The notes beneath the pieces were generated by a model. The model ran no database searches and was not told the origin of the DNA. It saw only the letters and a list, made by a program, of their open reading frames with translations. Source: JAPLJC01 sp052326585 (GTDB lineage Bacteria; Desulfobacterota; Desulfobaccia; Desulfobaccales; 0-14-0-80-60-11). Taken from it: 64,000 nucleotides of DNA. Location of the stretch: contig JBKQLU010000063.1 in NCBI GenBank assembly GCA_052326585.1, forward strand, positions 1 to 64,000, given 5' to 3'. How positions within the stretch are numbered: position 1 is the first letter of the stretch; every line of letters begins with the position of its first letter. The position numbers and the translations under genes were made by a program. Positions 60,715 through 64,000 of this stretch are shown here, piece by piece.

Positions 60715-62193
60715 ATGAAGAACGATGCCACGAAAAAAATCAGGGGCCTGGGCTATTTGGAAGGTGGCCTTTCCTTAGATCAGCAGGCGCCCCAAAAGGG
60801 CCCGCACGGTCTAAAAGATATGTTGGGATCCATCAATTTCATGAGGTTTGTCCTGGATAATGTCTATTCCGGCATCATCGTCTGCAATGAAAACAGTCAA
60901 ATTATCTTCATGAACAAGGTTTATGGCGCGCTTCTCAAGATAGACCCGGAAGGGGCGGTTGGCAAGGATATCAAAGACTATTTTCCTGGCTCCCGGCTTT
61001 CTCATGTCATAGCAACGGGTATTCCGGAACTGGGCCAGCGCTGCTCTCTGAAAACCGCGGCTACGTCATGTTGTCTGGTAAATCGGATTCCTCTTGAACA
61101 TAATGGCAAGATCGTGGGGGTCATTCTGCAGACGGTACTGCGCGACTATAAGGATTTTACCGATCTGGTGGGAAAGCTTAATATGTTGGAACGGAAAGTC
61201 AAACACCAGGAGAAGGCCCTGGAAACGATATTTTCCTCCAAATATACCTTTGATTCCATCATTGGTGAAGGCAAGACGATTAAGGCAGTAAAAGTTCTGG
61301 CGCAGAAGTATGCCCGGGCAGATTCCCCCATCTTGATTCTTGGTCCAACCGGGGCCGGCAAAGAGTTATTCGCGCATGCCCTGCATGACGCCAGCAACCG
61401 CAACTTGGGACCGTTTGTCTGCCTTAACTGTGCCGCGGTCCCCAAGGACTTGTTGGAATCGGAACTGTTCGGGTACGAAGAAGGGGCCTTCACCGGCGCC
61501 AAGAAAGGCGGCAAGCCCGGTCTCATCGAACTGGCCGATGGCGGCACCCTTTATCTGGATGAAATCAGTGAGCTGTCCCTGGCGGCCCAAGCCAAACTGC
61601 TACGCATCCTTGAGGATAAGGTGCTCACCAAGGTCGGCGGGATAAGATCCTCCGAGATTGACTTCCGGTTGATAGCGGCGACGAATCGTAATCTTCAAGA
61701 AATGATTCAGAGAGGGGAGTTCCGGCAAGATTTATTTTACCGACTCAACACCATGATCTTGGATATTCCCCCCCTGGCCCAAAGACCGGAAGATATTCCC
61801 CTCCTGGTTAGACACTTTTTAAAAGCCGCGGGGAGAGCCGGATGTCGCCTGCCCGAGGAGACACTGAAGGCTTTAGCTCATTACCAGTGGCCGGGGAATA
61901 TCCGCGAGCTGAAAAATATTATCGAGAGAGCCCTGAGCCTGAGCGAAAAAAATGAATTGAAATTGGAACATCTGCCCATCGAAGTGCTTGAGCCTACTTT
62001 TAGAATAAATGTGTCTGATAATTCAGACAATTTATTGGCTCAAAAATTGGTTACCTTTGAAAAAAGTTTGTTGCTGAATGCCTTACAGACCGCCAGCGGT
62101 AATATGTCTAAGACTGCAAAATTACTTGGTATTTCAAGGGCCACCTTGTATGAGAAATTTCAGAAGTATGATTTAAGCTATTCTAAAAAGTAG
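60715..62193 (+). CDS. sigma-54-dependent transcriptional activator (PAS-AAA-Fis HTH)
   Basis: A 492-residue enhancer-binding protein. A PAS domain (about 40-150, FVLDNVYSGIIVCNENSQII) is followed by a coiled linker and the AAA domain: Walker A GPTGAGKE (about 210-217), the sigma-54 contact loop GAFTGA (about 257-262), Walker B TLYLDE (about 278-283) and the sensor region RLIAATNRNL. A Fis-type helix-turn-helix ends it (ASGNMSKTAKLLGISRATLY). Two TGTCTGA dyads lie in its last codons and after its stop, close to a -24/-12 promoter for the pterin enzyme. It most likely activates that operon in response to a PAS-sensed signal. Confidence 0.93.
   Translation: MKNDATKKIRGLGYLEGGLSLDQQAPQKGPHGLKDMLGSINFMRFVLDNVYSGIIVCNENSQIIFMNKVYGALLKIDPEGAVGKDIKDYFPGSRLSHVIATGIPELGQRCSLKTAATSCCLVNRIPLEHNGKIVGVILQTVLRDYKDFTDLVGKLNMLERKVKHQEKALETIFSSKYTFDSIIGEGKTIKAVKVLAQKYARADSPILILGPTGAGKELFAHALHDASNRNLGPFVCLNCAAVPKDLLESELFGYEEGAFTGAKKGGKPGLIELADGGTLYLDEISELSLAAQAKLLRILEDKVLTKVGGIRSSEIDFRLIAATNRNLQEMIQRGEFRQDLFYRLNTMILDIPPLAQRPEDIPLLVRHFLKAAGRAGCRLPEETLKALAHYQWPGNIRELKNIIERALSLSEKNELKLEHLPIEVLEPTFRINVSDNSDNLLAQKLVTFEKSLLLNALQTASGNMSKTAKLLGISRATLYEKFQKYDLSYSKK
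62012..62029. promoter_or_regulatory. upstream activator dyad 1 (TGTCTGA-TAAT-TCAGACA)
   Basis: An 18-base perfect inverted repeat, TGTCTGA-TAAT-TCAGACA, lies inside the 3' part of the activator coding sequence. A near-identical dyad occurs at 62217. Distance to the -24 element is about 330 bases. The pairing of dyads and promoter is consistent with enhancer sites for the activator itself. Confidence 0.6.
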
Positions 62194-62216
62194 GTTTGTG
62201 TCTGCTTTTTCTTACA

Positions 62217-62234
62217 TGTCTGAAAAGTCGGACA
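62217..62234. promoter_or_regulatory. upstream activator dyad 2 (TGTCTGA-AAAG-TCGGACA)
   Basis: TGTCTGA-AAAG-TCGGACA has the same arms and the same four-base spacing as dyad 1 with a single base change (TCAGACA to TCGGACA). It lies about 117 bases before the -24 element, the usual range for enhancer sites of sigma-54 activators. A half site TGTCTG occurs at 62199. Confidence 0.65.
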
Positions 62235-62348
62235 TTTTCTTAATCCAAAATCCTTCTTCTCCAATTCCGCCACTTCCTAGTTATTGTCAAAAATTAAAGA
62301 TTTCCAGCAGTTGGCCTTCCTATCCTCATCCTTCTTGTGACGTAGTTA

Positions 62349-62365
62349 TTGGCACAAAACCTGCA
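62349..62365 (+). promoter_or_regulatory. sigma-54 (-24/-12) promoter of the pterin-enzyme operon
   Basis: TTGGCACAAAACCTGCA matches the consensus TTGGCAC-N5-TTGCA with one mismatch. GG (62351-62352) and GC (62363-62364) are 10 bases apart. The predicted start of transcription is near 62376, about 100 bases before the ATG. Confidence 0.8.
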
Positions 62366-62474
62366 TCTATAATTAATTTAGAAATCTTTGAACACGACCT
62401 GATCGTTGAGGTTTAACGTGGAGAACCGATGGGATCATATTCATCATTATTTTCCTAAAGAAAAGGACCATGAA

Positions 62475-64000
62475 ATGGAGAAAGAATATCTCACTTTTTG
62501 TCATATATGTCCGGGCCATTGCAGTCGCAAAATGACCGTGGAAAACGGAAAAATCGTTAGCATCGATTTGGACAAGGAGAGTAGCCTTTCCACCCAGTTT
62601 TGCCCTTACACCAGGGGACGACAGGTAATGGAGGTTTGCGCCCATCCGGATCGCTTGAAATACCCCCAACGCAGGGTCGGGCCAAAAGGAAGTGGCCAAT
62701 GGCAGCGAATCTCCTGGGATGAGGCCTTAGATGCCATCGTACAAAATCTCAAGGAAGTCAAAGAAAAGTATGGGCCGGAAAGAGTCGCCTTTCTCTTGGG
62801 AGAACCCAAAGGCATGGAATTCGCCTTTGCTCAACGATTTGCGACTGCCTTCGGGACACCTAATGTAGTTACCCCTGGCGCCTATTGCGGCGTGCCTCGA
62901 GGGGCGGGCAATTCTTACACCTGCGGGCGCGTCATCGCAGCTGATGAAAAGAATAGAGATTCCGCCTTGGTGGTGGTGTGGGGCTGTAATTTTATTCATA
63001 CGAGTGGAGCTATGACCAGGGAGACTTTTAACGCTCTTATGAAGAATGGCTCCAAGCTGGTAGTGGTAGATCCCAAGAAAATAGACATTGCCAAAAGAGC
63101 AGATCTCTGGATCGCCCCCAGGCCACAAAGCGATGGCGCATTAGCAATGGGGTTGCTCAAAGTCCTGATTGAAGAAGGCCTTTACGACCATGATTTCGTA
63201 TCCAAATGGACAGTTGGCTTCAGCGAGCTGAGAGAGCATGTAAAGACTTTTTCTCTTGAGGATATAGAGCGACTTACATGGGTCCCTAAGGAGAAAATCG
63301 CAGAGTTGGCAAGAATGTACGGCTCGCTTAAACCATCGCGCACCATTCCCGGAAATGGGCTGGAAAGGAGCATGAATGCTTTTCAAGCCATCCGCGCCAT
63401 TACTATTATATCCGCTATTACCGGCAATCTCAACGTTCCCGGGGGCGATATATTCTTGATTCCGGCGCCCTTCACCAGGGGAGGCAACTTCTATCTGATG
63501 AAGATTAGAAACATAGATAATATGATCGGCCACGAATTTCCAATCGCGAGGCACTCTGCTTATGTCCCTCCGCAGTCCATAGTAAGTTCTATTTTGGAAG
63601 AAAAACCATACCCGATCAAGGCAGCACTGTGCATTCTTTCTGATCCGCTTATGAGCTATCCTGATACCCAAAAAACTTTTGAAGCCCTTAAGAAACTCGA
63701 TTTTCTGGTGGTGTCTGAGATCTTTATGACGCCAACCGCTGCTGTTGCAGATATCGTTTTGCCAGCGGCTTGGGGTGTGGAGCACGATACCGTAGGATAT
63801 TGGCCAGGCCGGCATGAAGAAATTCGGGCCTATCCTAAGATTATAGAGCCACCGGGAGAAGCCTGGTCTGACGCAAAATGGATGAATGAAGTCGCCAACA
63901 GACTGGGGTTGGATCATTTTTGGGTCGACGAAAAGGAAGCTCTAGATGTCATGCTTAAGCCGAGCGGGCTCACTTGGGAGGAATTCAAAGAGAAGAGGGT
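62475..64000 (+). CDS. molybdenum/tungsten bis-pterin oxidoreductase, acetylene-hydratase-like (partial)
   Basis: The first 508 residues of a DMSO-reductase-superfamily enzyme that continues past the window. It has a [4Fe-4S] site C9-X2-C12-X3-C16-X26-C43, then WDEALDAI, a candidate metal ligand Cys138 in GAYCGVPRGAG, and VVVDPKKIDIAKRADLWIAP. From EKPYPIKAALCIL through MTPTAAVADIVLPAAWG to EPPGEAWSD it follows the layout of acetylene hydratase closely. However, residue 13 is Pro where acetylene hydratase has the catalytic Asp, so hydratase activity is unlikely. No twin-arginine signal is present, so it is cytoplasmic. AAGGA precedes the ATG at 62475. Lower GC than its surroundings suggests transfer. 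Confidence 0.85.
   Translation, partial: MEKEYLTFCHICPGHCSRKMTVENGKIVSIDLDKESSLSTQFCPYTRGRQVMEVCAHPDRLKYPQRRVGPKGSGQWQRISWDEALDAIVQNLKEVKEKYGPERVAFLLGEPKGMEFAFAQRFATAFGTPNVVTPGAYCGVPRGAGNSYTCGRVIAADEKNRDSALVVVWGCNFIHTSGAMTRETFNALMKNGSKLVVVDPKKIDIAKRADLWIAPRPQSDGALAMGLLKVLIEEGLYDHDFVSKWTVGFSELREHVKTFSLEDIERLTWVPKEKIAELARMYGSLKPSRTIPGNGLERSMNAFQAIRAITIISAITGNLNVPGGDIFLIPAPFTRGGNFYLMKIRNIDNMIGHEFPIARHSAYVPPQSIVSSILEEKPYPIKAALCILSDPLMSYPDTQKTFEALKKLDFLVVSEIFMTPTAAVADIVLPAAWGVEHDTVGYWPGRHEEIRAYPKIIEPPGEAWSDAKWMNEVANRLGLDHFWVDEKEALDVMLKPSGLTWEEFKEKR

Overview
The window reads as chromosomal DNA of a strictly anaerobic, GC-rich bacterium of the sulfate-reducing or syntrophic Desulfobacterota (old Deltaproteobacteria). 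That is inferred from gene content and not from any rRNA gene. The pointers are a heterodisulfide-reductase (HdrABC/Qmo-type) gene set next to APS-reductase-like genes, an isolated methylene-THF reductase C-terminal protein (MetV type), DUF3842 and CooT-like genes, a phenylacetate-CoA ligase/branched-chain ABC transporter cluster, a sigma-54 regulator and a tungsten/molybdenum pterin enzyme. No rRNA, tRNA, CRISPR array, phage or intact insertion sequence was found.

Layout. 1-9 kb: a glycogen phosphorylase 5' part with an in-frame stop, wrbA, a zinc alcohol dehydrogenase, metV, a YeiH-type transporter with a 69-residue membrane partner, and an MFS carboxylate transporter with NAD-malic enzyme. 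9-10 kb: a junk zone of gene remnants and palindromic repeats. 10-15.5 kb: housekeeping genes (prmA; leuD-leuB-asd-rsmD-coaD-DUF3842-cooT). 15.8-24.2 kb: a DASS anion transporter, an AprA/AprB-like pair, a QmoB/HdrA-MvhD-like protein, HdrC, HdrB and a Crp/Fnr regulator. 24.3-33.8 kb: two PaaK-type ligases, an ACT protein and a complete Liv ABC transporter with two binding proteins, interrupted by a pseudogene. 34.3-41.6 kb: pstS-pstC-pstA-pstB-pstS plus a secreted metallophosphatase. 41.6-44.9 kb: a divergent GH3 glycosidase and sodium/solute symporter. 44.8-48.7 kb: a hypothetical winged-helix protein, a sterol-desaturase-family hydroxylase, recO and a stand-alone receiver protein. 48.9-55.6 kb: a CusCBA-type copper/silver efflux system with a secreted Cys-rich protein. 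55.8-59.1 kb: RNase J, an acyltransferase and the EngB GTPase. 59.5-64 kb: an esterase, then a lower-GC accessory block with a sigma-54 activator and a pterin enzyme running off the window end.

The two most interesting units are (i) the DASS-AprA'-AprB'-HdrA-HdrC-HdrB cluster, which looks like a soluble flavoprotein dehydrogenase or reductase wired to a heterodisulfide-reductase-type electron module, without QmoA or membrane QmoC, and (ii) the sigma-54 activator with two near-identical TGTCTGA dyads and a near-perfect -24/-12 promoter driving an acetylene-hydratase-like enzyme that lacks the catalytic Asp. Repetitive spacers are frequent: TGGCACAGGC-type, GTAGGGGCG-type palindromes, and AGCCAGT/ACTGGCAACTGG runs.
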